From Anoplopoma fimbria (taxonomy: Eukaryota > Chordata > Actinopteri > Perciformes > Anoplopomatidae), in contig NC_072459.1 in NCBI RefSeq assembly GCF_027596085.1, positions 21,760,055-21,824,054 of the forward strand: 64,000 nt of DNA, in the 5' to 3' direction. The notes beneath the pieces are model-generated. The model saw only the letters and a list, made by a program, of their open reading frames with translations, had not been told where the DNA came from and did no database searches. The position numbers and the translations under genes are program-made. Shown here piece by piece: positions 36,607 to 49,300 of this stretch. Each line of letters starts with the position of its first letter. Position 1 is the stretch's first letter.

Positions 36607-39600
36607 ATGGCGCACAGCCTGACAGAGTTAGAAGTTCCCTTGGACGCCGACCAAGACAGGGACCTAGAGAAGGGTGCACTGAGGCGGTGCAGAGGACGAC
36701 CCAGACTCACGGACTCCGACCGAGCACAGAGGCGTCTTGAATCCCGAAAGAAGTACGACGTGAGGAGGGTGTACCTGGGAGAGTCGCACAAGCTGTGGAG
36801 TGAGCTCCGCAGAAGGACCAGTCTGAGTGATGCTGGACTGGCAGAGTATTTGATCCTGCTCAACACCACCTATGGAGAACGATACCAGCAGAAAGACTGC
36901 GGGTAAGTCCAGTTTATTTCATACAAGCTAACGTTACCTGGCCAGACCGTCCACGTCTTTATCAACATGGTCTGCTGCAATGTTACTAGCTAGGCCTATT
37001 CGTTTTATTCTGTCAGCCTTTTATGTTTTAATGGCCCCTTTTCAGCTTAATTGAGTGTGTGTGTTTTATTCTGCTTAACCTGACCAGTCATTGTCCAATT
37101 GACTGCATTACAGGAAGAAGATTGCTACAGAAGTCTCAGTAAAAGAGAAAAAAGGTGAGTGGTGCCATTGACAGATGGAATCATTTAACTTAGTAACAGG
37201 TTTGGGAAGTGTCAGTGTAATAGCTGCTTCTGTGGAAAACCCTTCGAAATAGCTGGGGTTTCAATTTCACAAGTCAATTATTGAATTATTTTTAAGCCTG
37301 AAATCTTCTTTGCTGCTGATTAATAACTTGTTTCATGCAGGTTTACTCATAACTTCACCTGTAGTCATAAAGCTTAAAGCGTAAGCGTGGGTGGACAGAT
37401 GACCAACTGCTAATCCATGCTTTGAGTGCTGTCTACTGCATTAGACAGACACAAGAGAAAGAGATGACATTTGAGGAATGACTAAATATGAATACTCATG
37501 ATGATGAATCCCAAATTTTCCAAATCATGAGCTACTATGTCAAAGGTATGACTTATTAACAACTATGTATGATATAATAAGCAGAGCTAGACTGATAAAT
37601 CGACTTATTGCAGATATATCAGTATCTACAGTAGGTTAAAGTTCATTTAGAAACAGTGCCTCCATTACAGTTTTTCAAACAGAGACCACTGATAAGATGA
37701 TTTTTACACTGTAAAATGTCCAAAATCACTATTGATAAAAGTAAATAAGTCTAATTTTCTTCTTAATGAGTGAATTTGATATAGTAGAAGATGTACATCT
37801 GCCTCCTCTTAGTTGGTTAGTAGACTTTTCGGTCATTTTGGTCTTAGTAGACTAACATTTCTTTAGTCAATTAGTCCTTTTTCAAGCTTTTTTTTCATGT
37901 TGAATGACTTATTTCCAAGAAACTTATGAGTTAAACTCTGGGAAACACAAGATTTAAAGTGACGCTTTTGTGTGATTTTTTTTTGTTGTTGTTGAGAAAC
38001 ACAAATTGTTTAACTAGATGTTCATGCACAAATGACAAACATTACATTTCAGTTCCAACCTCAAACAGGAGATTTTGCTTCTTATCTTATTTGGCAATAC
38101 GTTGAATATCTTTAGATTCAGAGAGAACCTCAGGCTTTAGAAAAATGTATGTGACTTTCATTTTCCAAGCACTCTGATACATTAATCAATGTTTAGTTGC
38201 AAATCCAAGAGGTACAACTTATTATCATTTGAATTTCGACTGAAATTTTGAATGAATATTTCCAAATTCACTTTAATTAATTATGTCATAATTATGGATT
38301 AGTATTACACAATGTTGACTTGGACATTCATCCAAAAGAGTATTGGGTACAAATGTATGAATGATTATCCAACAAAATCCAGTTATTCACTCATCAGTGA
38401 CTGTCCTTTCGGCTGACTTTTGTTCAGGCAGGAAGGAGTGCGTGTCCAGCCTCCAGAGCCTGGTGTGCTGGTACCAGGAGCACTCCCGCTCCTGCCCTCA
38501 TGAGCCCCAGCTCAGAGCCCTGGAGCCCCAGCCCAACTTCTCCACCGCTGCTATCTGGCAATGTGACTCGGACCACTCGTTCGTGCAATACCTTTTCTCA
38601 CCACCGAGGGAGGCGAGTGACTCCGAGCAAGAGGAGGGAGTGAACGAAGAGGGCGATGAAGAGATAGCAACAAAAACAGACACGGCCACGGATAAAGGTG
38701 TGGGCAGCAGGACGAGAAGAAAGAAGGCTCAGAAAGAGTTCAGAGGTTCAGAATGTCATATTCTTTGACTCATTCAGGGGGTTTTCACTTTCATTGTTGA
38801 TATCATGAGTGGTTTAATGTTAATCAGTAGCTGTTAGTTCCTTAACAAATGCTTTTTTTTCTGCTTTTTGTAGATGTGGAAGAAAATGTGGATGTTTCTG
38901 AGGAACAACATACAACCATGAGCCCTGTAGAACAGGTGGCAGCTCTAGACCTCCATCCCAGTATAGAGGCCTCCTCCGTGGATGTTCCAATGACAGGACA
39001 GCCTGTCTGGGAGATGGAGATGGTCATAGAGCGACAGCAAGGCTCCCCAGCAGCAGCCTTTAACTCCATCCCCTCAGAAGAGGAGGAGGAGGAGGAGGAG
39101 GAGGATGCTGAGGAGGCTGAGGATCTGAGGCGAGGCACAGACGGAGAAGAAGAGATCAGGACTGCACCGCTTGGATATGAGTGTGTTACCATGACGCCGT
39201 CCCTAGCTGTTAAACTGGGGAAGATGGACGAGGACTCTTTGCTGTCGCAGAGCTTGAGTGGCTCAGCCGGACTTGGGGCTCAGCCTGAGCTGTCTGTCTC
39301 GCAGCCAATGCAGGTAGAAGAGCAGAGCGAGCTGTTTGACCCTCAGACCCTGCAGACAGTGGTGACCAGCTGTGAGATTCCTGACCAGAGGACCACTTTA
39401 GAAGGCTCACAGGTAGGTGAACGAGTACCTTGATGAGTACGAGCTGTTTAAAGGAGGTAGAAGTATGTTGTGCACATCAAGCAGTGTTTTATGTCTTTTA
39501 CCCAAAGTTACAATTGTATTTGTTTTTTTCCATTCCTAGTTAATTATCATCACTGGCCCCAGCTACGAGGCCCTGGCATCAGAGGGCATCCAGCTCAACA

Positions 39601-42533
39601 TGGGCGGCGGAAACGTGGAGGAAGTCACCTGCACCGTCATCGGCGGCGTCACCTACAACCAGGTGTCTGAGTCGAAACTCAGAGCAGCCGAGGATGAAGA
39701 CTCCATGACAGGTGCGCTACATACACAAAGTCTGCAAGGAAGATCTAAGAGAGTTTTTTATAGCTTGGATTAATATTCATGGTTAGCTGGATTAGGTTAG
39801 ATGAGACAAGCAATATTCACAGAGCTTTCCCTCTCTTCTAAGTCGAAACAACCAAAGAGCTTATAAAAACGATGCAAGCTTCAGGGATAAGAAAACACAG
39901 ATATTCCACACAAAAAAGCCTGTTAAGTATGTGTAATGGTAAAAATACATGTTTAAAAAATACACAATACAGAGAAATTGCATTAAATGTTATGCGTTCA
40001 CTATTTTGGTTAATTGCACACTTGATCGGTTGTTCTGTACTGTCATTGTTATGCACTGAATATAATATGGAATATCCATAAAATATGTCACTTAGGCAGA
40101 GGTCATCAGTTCACTCCTTGATAGATAAAGGGTCCCTTAAAGAAAAAAGTTTCGGATCCACTGGCAAAAGAAGAGGAAGAATTAGGTTTTTAATTCAAGA
40201 CATCAAGTCTACCCTTTAAAAACAATTTCGTTATTGATTCATTTTATTATTAAAGTTAGGATTTCAAGTGATTTATTAGCAGAAATGGAATATTCATATC
40301 TATCTTTTTATCAGCAAAATCTATAAAGCATTGTATTACGATATTTTGCAAAGTATAAATCTTTTATTATGTATACTATTAAATTTGTAAATACAAATGA
40401 AACGTTTTGGTAAAAAAATCTATTTCAATCCACTAGATGGTGCTAATATTTATCTGGTGCGGTAAAATCAATGGGTTTGTTTTTTGTAGACTGCTATGTG
40501 AACAGCTCAGTTAGTCAGGTGCATGATGCAACGTTTATGTTTCATAAAACATTTGTTATGTCATTCCGTCTGCTTGATTGACAAAAAACATTTTGCTGGA
40601 ATAAAAATGATTGTGAGTGAGATGAACCGAGTGAAAACTATCATTTTAGATAATAAACAGATGTTGACAAACAGCATAATTTGCTGTTAAAAAAGGTAAT
40701 AAATTGCAATATATGTTAACCCAATGCTTGGCACATCACAAAATGTTTACAATCACATTAGGATCCTAGTGTAGCTAAAATATAGTTCTAATATCCTATC
40801 CATTGGTCTCTGGTGATTCCCACCTCTACTCTTTTGACCAGTATGACATTTTGATTCAGCCAATACATTCAAGAGTTATTTTGTGATCAGAGTTAACACT
40901 TTCTCTCTGCAGGTTTGAGTGACAAGCAGCTGCTGCAGCCCACAGATGACGCTTTGGAGCTGAGTAGTGACAGAGAGCTGCAGCGGGGTCTGAGCGGGTT
41001 AGTGGCCACATACTTTACCATGATGAATAACAGTGTAGGCCTTGTCCACAAGTAATCAGGTATTTTTGTAAAACGTTGCATGCAACATTTCCACGACACA
41101 GAATGGTTGAGTGAGAGGCTGCAAGGGCTTGAAATGGTATAAATAAGAACCGGACAGCACTGGAGACGAAAGGTAACTGTCGAATCTATTTACTTGTTTT
41201 TGTCAAAATGGCTTCACTAAGAAAAATGAAAGGGAATGGGTGAAAAATAAACCAGGTGTTTAATATAGTCTATAATTGCATTCCTCTGCTTTCAACTTAA
41301 TCCTTAATGTTAATGTTTCTGTGTACATTTAATATGACAGATTAAAAAACCCATGTGCCGTCCTCTTTGTTTACCTTTTTTTATGACTTTAGGTTCCCCC
41401 TAGTTTAACTTCACAGAGCTATGAATTGTGGGTCATTCCCTCAGGTAAAGTTTGCAGTAATGTGAACCTATGTTAGATGTTCAGAAAGGGCTCAAATGTC
41501 TGCGAAATAGCCCTCAAGCAATCATCGATTTGACAGTGGGACAGCCCTAAACCCTCATGCACTTTGCAGGAACACACCCCTAAATCCCTGTGTTGAGAAT
41601 GGGATTGGGCCTAAAACTGCAGTGTCTGTTTTTTGCATGCAGTGTTCGATCAAAGAGAAACAGGCGAGGCCCAGTCATTGAAGCAGATGGGATGCTCAAG
41701 ATGTTCCACTGTCCATACGAGGGCTGCAGTCAAGTCTATGTAGCTATTAGCAGCTTTCAGGTGAGGCATTTGTACATTCATACTTTACATTTCACCTTCA
41801 GTTTGTTTAGCTGGAGATTAAGATAAACATCTTGTCGGTTCACTTCCTCTTCTCTGTAGAATCATGTCAACCTAGTTCACAGGAAAGGCAGGACCAAGGT
41901 TTGCCCCCATCCAGGCTGTGGAAAAAAGTTCTACCTGTCCAACCACCTGCATCGCCACATGATCATCCACTCAGGTGGGTGCCTCAAAGACATGCTAGTC
42001 GATTCAGAGTTCGATCTTCATGAACCTCCAAACGTAATAAAATCTTTTCACAGGGGTCAGAGATTTCATCTGCGAGACATGCGGAAAATCGTTTAAGCGT
42101 AAGAATCATCTGGAGGTCCACAGGCGGACCCACACTGGAGAAACGCCACTCCAGTAAGTTGCTTAAACTGAAAACAGATCTAATCCTTACACACTTTTGA
42201 TGTAAGCTGGTTAGACTAAAGTTGCAGTCTGTAACCTTAATATTTGTAACCAGAACAAGATGAAAAAATCATTAATACAACAAGACCCATAATCATCTAC
42301 ATGCTGTCACTCCTCCTTTCCTTCCCTCCTTCCTCTAACCCACATCACTTGTCAGATGTGAAATCTGTGGCTACCAGTGCCGCCAGCGTGCGTCGCTGAA
42401 CTGGCACATGAAGAAGCACACCTCAGAGGCCCACTACAACTTCACCTGTGAGTTCTGCGAGAAGAGGTTCGAGAAGTTGGACAGTGTTAAATTCCACAAG
42501 CTAAAGAGCCATCCGGACAAGCAGGCTACCTGA
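36607..42533 (+). CDS. znf653: Zinc finger protein 653 (ZNF653)
   Basis: Ten exons: 36607-36902, 37114-37154, 38428-38697, 38874-39412, 39540-39711, 40913-40997, 41643-41760, 41860-41974, 42054-42153 and 42356-42533; phases agree; 637 residues. The N-terminal block [20 protein letters not shown] then [10 protein letters not shown] matches human ZNF653, as does the central [16 protein letters not shown] run of nine glutamates lies in exon 4. Five C2H2 fingers fill residues ~490-637 ([46 protein letters not shown]), nearly identical to human. The human protein represses transcription of SF-1 (NR5A1) targets in the nucleus. The ATG at 36607 was chosen for context (AAGATGG); an in-frame ATG at 36577 is possible. 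Exon 3 has a second donor in the same phase at 38745/38746 that would add 16 mostly basic residues. Confidence 0.93.
37155..38427 (+). other. znf653: ZNF653 intron 2
   Basis: AT-rich unique sequence, no exon or repeat recognised. Confidence 0.7.
39712..40912 (+). other. znf653: ZNF653 intron 5 with CTCF-like motif
   Basis: AT-rich intron. CCACTAGATGGTGCT at 40430-40444 (plus) is close to the CTCF core. Nothing else recognised. Confidence 0.55.
40998..41642 (+). other. znf653: ZNF653 intron 6
   Basis: No exon or repeat recognised; the reading frame of exon 6 would stay open to 41055 if the donor were missed. Confidence 0.65.
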
Positions 42534-43717
42534 GGCGTCCAGACACCTGGCAGATAGGAGCTAAACACGAACAGGTTGGCCCTCGGAAACCAAAGGAAGA
42601 CTTTCCAGTGAAGAGACAGACACTCCTTTGCTCCGATTGTCTGGCCTCTCATGTCCAGGATGATATGAACATCACCTGTGAACACTTGTAATGGATGAAG
42701 TGGACCAGTCTAACAGCTGTGCAGGACACAAGCTGTTTCAGAGTACAGGGCCCAAACGTGGGTTTTGAACATTTTTGGTACGGTGAGGAAACGGCTTAAT
42801 CCACTGTTGATTAATGATGTTCAGTTGACCGTTTGCTAAACTCCTGCCCCAAACAGCTCATAGCTTAACAACAGAAAGACACAGCAGTTTGGTCAAACTT
42901 TGGATTCCTCCAAGTTTTTCTACCTTTTGTTTCTTTGTTACTTTCTTTTTTAAACCTTTACAAAACCCCAAATCACAAGATTAAAAGAGTAAGGAATGGA
43001 TATGATTACCGGCCGCAAACATTAGCATGGCCAGCTAACCAGCTCACTATCTAGAATAGCAATCTGTTATTCCTTCAAATGGCAGCTGTATTCCACTACA
43101 TTATTTTTTGTTGTTACATGTTACATTTAGAAAAAAGCCCTGTTCACAATTAGCGCATCCACTGTGTAGTATTGCGGGAGCTAGTCCAGAATGCTACTAT
43201 ATCAGTTAGGCTAACGTAAGCAGGAAAGTAGATATTCCAGCAACTCAAGCTAAACTTGTTATCCGTGATAGCGCTACATTCACCAAACACATGGGCATTT
43301 TTTCCTCAGTAAACTGGATAAACTAAAATGACCATTAGAAATATAGCTAAATCCAAGGGCCTGTCTTGCTTGTCTGAGTGTGCAGGCTGAGCAGCTAACG
43401 TTTAGCAGAGTTACGTAGGAACAAAAGAACAGTCTCATTTTTACTATACTTAAAATACTATGAATAACAAGTTATTTACTGCAATGCTGTTCCTCTATTT
43501 CCATGGGTTCTACATGAATCATCAGGTCGACCGGAGACAGCGTTTTCAGCCAACTTTTGTAGCTTACGTTATTTGAATTAGCTAGCTAGCTACAGCTGAA
43601 AAAAATATTTCAGCGACGGCCAACATTTTAGCCCGCAAATTCGATGGTTGTTGGCTACAAATGAGGAGCCTCCATTTTTGTACCTTTTCTGAAATCAAAT
43701 ACCCGTTGTTTAATAAA
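42534..43717 (+). other. znf653: ZNF653 3' UTR with candidate poly(A) signal
   Basis: AATAAA at 43712-43717 is the first good signal after the stop. The sequence is otherwise unremarkable; 43020-43600 repeats GCTAGC/GCTAACG phrases common in fish interspersed repeats. Confidence 0.4.
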
Positions 43718-46599
43718 AGTATTACAAATTTTAAGGGGGGCTAACAAACAGTCAATTCAAAGTTTGACATAAAATATTTTCCATTAAAGGAAACTTTTTT
43801 TGTAGATCTTGTGTTATGCAGTGATGTAAAGGGCACATCATTTGATATTAAATCGGTAAAAAATGCAAAACACTGGTATAGTCCATTAATAATGAAGACC
43901 TAAATATGATTGCTGGGTTTATTAATACACCACATAGAAAGATTACTGATGTGTGTTGCAATACGCTGCTTGTACCGATACAAATGTAGGTTCTTCAATT
44001 TCAGACGTTCAAAAATGTAGCTTCTGGCGTGTGGGCAAGGAGGGCAGTTTTTATCCTACATTTCCCTCATTATTTGTTTCCCATGCCAATGTCCTGACTA
44101 ACAGACTCCGATAAGAAATCTTTTAAAGTGACAGTTTCTCAGGAAATTCACCCCAGTCATCTTCTTGTGTCTCTTTCTTGTTTTCTCTGTCCTTTAGTTT
44201 CTCAGCAAATGCACTTTTTACCTCTCCCCACAGTTTTGTTAACTGATGAATCACTCAAATATGTGAGTATGAGTTGTGTTTGTATTGTATGTTTTCTGAA
44301 AGACATTGGTTTTAACACAAATGGTCAATAATATGCAGTGCTTTCTTGCCTCTTGCATAACTTGCTCAAAGGGTGTGTGTATGTGTTTGCGTTATTGACG
44401 TGTGTTTGAAGTGTGGGTGTGCATGAATAGCAAGAAATGGCATGAAAAGCCAAAGTATCATGACACTTAGTCATAAAATGACAGATACTGGACCCATTCA
44501 GTCAGCTGAATGTTGGACATGCAAAAGGTTTCTGGATGATGTTTTATAAGGTGAAGAAGGAAAGATGAGTAGTCACATTTTGGATTTGAATAGTGACATG
44601 TTTATTGATAAAAAATGGATTTTGAAATAGAGTATGTGAGGATGTATTATTATTTATTAATTTACTTCGTGCAAGCCAATTCCACGCCTATTCTTTGCAC
44701 TTAGAAAGTTCATGTCGCCAATAACGAGCTGTGACTTATCATCAGTATTCTACTGCTGTAAATCATTTCTCCTTCTCTCTTCTTTGGCCGTTGAGTCAGT
44801 AATTGCTGCCTGTCAATCTCTCTGTGTTCTTTTATCTTTGCTTGAAATGATTCAAAAGAAGCAAATGTCTCACTGAACTATGTATGAAATATGAGGCCAA
44901 AGTCTGAGGGGCATTTATTTCAGAAATTCTGGTGGTGGAGACTCCACCTGACAGCTGTTACTGTGTTTCAGGCAAAGCATTACAATTTTATATATATTGA
45001 CATTTTTGGTTGATTGTTTGATTTCTTTATTTTGTGGTCACATACATAACGTGACCAACCCTGATGGGTTTATAATACATATAACAAGATAGAGCTGCAT
45101 CATTTACACATTTCATTACATTTAATTCAAATACAAAATTGTTATTTTGTTATTTGTTACTCCGCTGGGTCTTAAACAAAATATCCTGCCTTCTCTCCCA
45201 TACCAGGCCAATAATATTTAATACATAAAGGTTCCTTTCTTGAAGCACAACTACATTTTTTTTTATTGTCATCCAGCAAATAGAGTTCATTTAACTAAAG
45301 AGTTCATCCCTCATGTCCTCGTAACTAGGAGAGAAAAACAAAAAGTGTACTTTATTCTTAGTTTTACCTAGCTCACACAACAAATAAAAATGTTTCCTCC
45401 TCTGGAGTGGCATAAGCTGCCGGTCTAATTAAAGTTCTGCACCTTAGTTATTCTTTACGAGATAATAAGATCTTAACTTTTGTTTACACCATGTATCAAC
45501 AGACCATTTTTCAGAAACCGTTCGGTCCTAAACTACTGAATATCACTAAGTAACCTATTCTGGAAAATGAATGACAAGTTGTTCAAATAAAACAATAACA
45601 AAAAACAATAAAAAGATTTCATATCCTTAGCCCAGGGATGTCAATACAAAATCTCCCAATTAAATATATTTTCAGTTAGTCCCTGATCAAAGTTGAAGCC
45701 TTTGACACTTATGTCTGATGAGTGGAGGTTCCCATCAAATATTTCCACTAATGTACAAAACTAAAGTAGATTTTTGAACTCTCAAAAAGAATGGAAAAGC
45801 GCTGTGAAACCCCAAACACCAGAAGCATTAAAGTTTTGTATAAATAACCCCTGTTTAGTCTGTAACCCATTTCATTACAGCGGTGTGATTACTGGAATAA
45901 TTCTGGACTATATTACCCAACAACATGCCATGTTGGTCGACATAAATAATCCATAAAGGCACCCACCTGTGCACAAATTACGCATATTAGAGAGTTGGTG
46001 CCAATGGCAAAGACTAAAAAACAAACAAGCTCAACAAGACAAGTGTGTGTCTTTCCTCTTGTGGCATTTCATAGGCTACAACTATTGTCAGGTTATCTCT
46101 TATATTAAGGAATTCTTTATTTTTAAATGTGTTACAAACGGCCATATTATCTGTATATTATTACTAGAATTGTAGGAAGATGCTGAATTCCAATGTCACA
46201 GAAATAGGTCATTTAGTGTTTGTTTTTTTTACTAAATACAAGCTTAATTGTATTAGAATTATTAATTAAACGACACAATAAATAGAAAATAAATGAAACG
46301 ACAGATAATGCATCAGTGGAAATATCCACTTTTTTATTTCATACACCAACGTTGGTTAGAATGTCTGCAACTTGGTTCAACTTGAAATTAACGCACCTCA
46401 GAATTCCGATGACTTTAATTTTTATTGTGTTTCATCATATAGACAGTTGCAAGTGGACTGGTTTTTACACAGTCTGTTGGAACCCTGGAAGAGTCTTCAG
46501 GTTTGTCCAAACCCTGCGTATCTCTGTCATTTTATTAATTAACATTTTTCAAATCTCCACCTTACAGTGTTAAAGCTAACTATGTGACAATAGACTCTG
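43718..46599. other. Intergenic desert, left part
   Basis: About 2.9 kb without any exon, RNA gene or repeat I can name. Confidence 0.5.
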
Positions 46600-46800
46600 T
46601 GTCAGTGTATTGATATTGTATCGTTTTTACTTTAACTGTCATTTGTGTCTTCAGAAAGGTGCTTTCATTTATCACTTTAATTATGCAGCAGGTGACATCT
46701 GGGAAGAAGAGGAACGTTACACAGTACAACTGGTATATGTTCTCTGTGCTGAAGCTCTGTGGTAAGATATATTTCCTGATAACCAGCTATGTTGTGTTTA
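46600..46800 (+). repeat. Inverted duplication, left arm
   Basis: Matches the reverse complement of 49100-49300 along most of its length, including ATGCAGC then ACATCTGGGAAGAAGAGGAA and, after GTAAGATAT, CCAGCTATGTTGTGTTTAAT. The right arm reads CCAGCTGTGTTGTGTTTAAT at the matching place. Divergence is moderate. Both arms contain a possible donor (GTAAGATA / GTAGGATA) after an exon-like stretch reading DIWEEEE in one frame, but each copy has stops. Confidence 0.75.
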
Positions 46801-46907
46801 ATATATAAGGCATCAGCTAATGGAGATCCAGTTAATAGAAAATAAACAGTAACTATTAGTAACTATTGCACCTCTACCCATTATGTAAATATGTATATAA
46901 AGAAAAG

Positions 46908-47995
46908 CACAGTATAATATGCAATAAAAGTCATAGTATGTCGTAAAAAAATCTCATAAAACACGTCATAGTATAGTACGCCATAAACATATCATTTAAA
47001 CGTTATAGTATGTTAAAAACAGTTATAAAAATGTCATAGTATTGGATGATAAAAAGTTTGTTTGGTATTTTGAAAAAAAGTCATAGAAAAGTCACAATAT
47101 ATATTATCCCAAGACCCAGAAATGTAAAGTGCATCAACTTCAGCCAATATGCTGTACTGCTTCAAGCGCTACATTTACCAGCAATATGAGCAGATAATTA
47201 TTTCTGAGTTTAAATAACTCAGAAATAATTTATTTTTTAAAATACCATAGTTCAACGAACATACTACTGACATACTATTGTATGACTTTTCAACGTATAA
47301 TACTATGACTTTTTTAATTACTTTTATGACATTTTTTGTCTTAATTTACTATGAATACCTTATTTTTCGCCATTCTATAGTATGACTTTTTTTGACAACT
47401 TATGAAATTACTTTTTTTTTTTATAACTTTCTGACACTAAACTCACCTTTTTTATGAGTCATCATACTATTCTATTACTTTTTTCGACAAACTATCTTGA
47501 CTTTTTTCGACATGCTATACTATGACTTTTTTATGACTTTTTCAAAATACTTTAATATGGCTCTTTCTGACTTTTTTCAAAAATACTATACCAAGACTTT
47601 CTTTGACATACTATACTATGACTTTTTTTCAACTTTTCCGACATACTATGCTATCATTTTTTATCACATTTTTCGACATACTATACTATGCCTTTTTTTC
47701 CCGATATATTGTAGTACTTTTTTTCGACTTTTTTTGGCGTACTATATAATGACTTATTTACAACTATGATATTTCATACTATGACTTTTTAAAAAAAAAA
47801 TTATATAATATTTTTCATGGCATATTATACTTTGACACTAGTATGGCATACTATAATATAATATTTCATACTATGACTTTTTATATAATGTTTTTATGGC
47901 ATGCTATAATGTGACATTTTTAATAAAATATTTTACTATGACTTCTATTGTGACATTTTTATGGCATTTTTCATGACATACTATAGTCTATACTA
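46908..47995. repeat. Degenerate minisatellite in two opposed orientations
   Basis: Copies of CATACTATGACTTTTT-like units, irregular in spacing (about 30-45 bp), fill 47240-47995. At 46908-47090 the same phrase appears reversed (AAAAGTCATAGTATG). The switch happens around the hairpin at 47196-47230, so the whole block is a rough palindrome. Confidence 0.75.
47196..47230. repeat. Perfect 15-bp inverted repeat (hairpin)
   Basis: AATTATTTCTGAGTT, a five-base loop TAAAT, then AACTCAGAAATAATT. It lies where the surrounding minisatellite changes orientation. Confidence 0.9.
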
Positions 47996-48562
47996 AAGAT
48001 TTTTTTATGATAACTACAACCTTACTACAAAAACTACTAATGCTGCTAAAACACCAATTACTGCTAATACTACTATAACAACAACATCAACTACAACAAT
48101 TGCAACTAAAATAACTTCATCTAACTCTTCAACAACTACTACTAGTTGATTTGATAGTTACCAAATGTTTGTTCAATGTGCTCCACTAGTCGTCTCTTGC
48201 CGGCACTTCAAGTTCCTTTGTTCATTCAGCAATCTGGACACAAAACAGAAATTTACATCAACATTTATTAAACATATGTAGTCCCTCATTTTCCGTTCAA
48301 AGATCCTTATTCAGCATTTTTAAATACACTTTTTAATTAGTTTTTATGGAAGATCAAAACCAAATACAACACAAAACACAGGTAGGTATACTGGGTCATC
48401 CGTTGATAATATGAACATGTAATCACAATGTACCTTGTGTAATGTAATACATTTTCAATATATACTATGCAATTCCCCAGTTTTCATTCTATACCATCTA
48501 CTATCAACAGAAAAAAGGCAAAAATGTCAAATGAATATCTTTTAAAACAATAATAAAAGACT

Positions 48563-48742
48563 CTAGAGAATGTTTTGCTTTACTGGTGTTTCCCTATTCT
48601 GTGAATTTTTCCAGTTCGGATCTCGTCTTGGAGGCAGTTGAGATGCTGATGAGACAACCTGTGGTTTTTCAGCTGCTTGGCCAGAGTAACAAAAACCATA
48701 GTACAGGCCTATAAACATAATCATGTCGTTGGACTGTTCCAC
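48563..48742 (-). other. Exon-like open block, unidentified
   Basis: On the minus strand an acceptor (GTCTGTTCACAG) is followed by 59 open codons ending in TAG at 48563-48565, with an aromatic stretch MIMFIGLYYGFCY and a basic tail. A second frame is also open and reads KQLKNHRLSHQHLNCLQDEI before a TAA. A minus-strand AATAAA lies downstream (plus TTTATT at 48262-48267). No family was recognised; it may be a remnant exon related to the inverted duplication. Confidence 0.25.
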
Positions 48743-49099
48743 CTGTGAACAGACGGTAATGTTTTTTGTTTTCTTGACTTATTCCTTTAAAAACATTTAT
48801 ATAATTCTAAAAAGAAACAATTTCAGAACAGGATTAAACATTATTTATAATTTAGATACAACTAAATATTGTTTCTAGAACAGCAAAAGTAATTTTACAA
48901 CTGCAAAATCACTACATAAAGTCATTAATATTTCACTGGAAACTAATCTAAAATGTCAATAAAATAAATAACATTCATAAGAATTAGAACTAATAATGCC
49001 AAGTTTTGTTAAATTAAAAACAAAATTAAAATTTCATTTATTTCTTTATCATTCAATTAAAATAGGTCAATGTTGTATGCTTTCAATATTTAACAACAT

Positions 49100-49300
49100 T
49101 AAACACAACACAGCTGGTAATGTGAAAAGATATCCTACCTCAGAGTTTCAGCACAGAGAAGATGTGTCAGTTGGCCTGTATAATATTCCTCTTCTTCCCA
49201 GATGTCTTTCTTTGAGGCTGCATATCTGCAGGTTTGTGACAAACAAAAGCACATGTTTGAGCAACAGAGATGACATTTAAAATGATACACAATACAATAA
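49100..49300 (-). repeat. Inverted duplication, right arm
   Basis: Reverse-complement partner of 46600-46800; see that entry. The two arms enclose about 2.3 kb including the minisatellite and the exon-like block. Confidence 0.75.

Noticed and set aside
36354..36869. 171-codon minus-strand frame
   Set aside because: Antisense to the first coding exon of ZNF653 and its promoter; codon shadow.
47497..47769. 90-codon frame rich in Phe/Tyr/Thr
   Set aside because: It is the minisatellite CATACTATGACTTTTT read through; composition explains the length.
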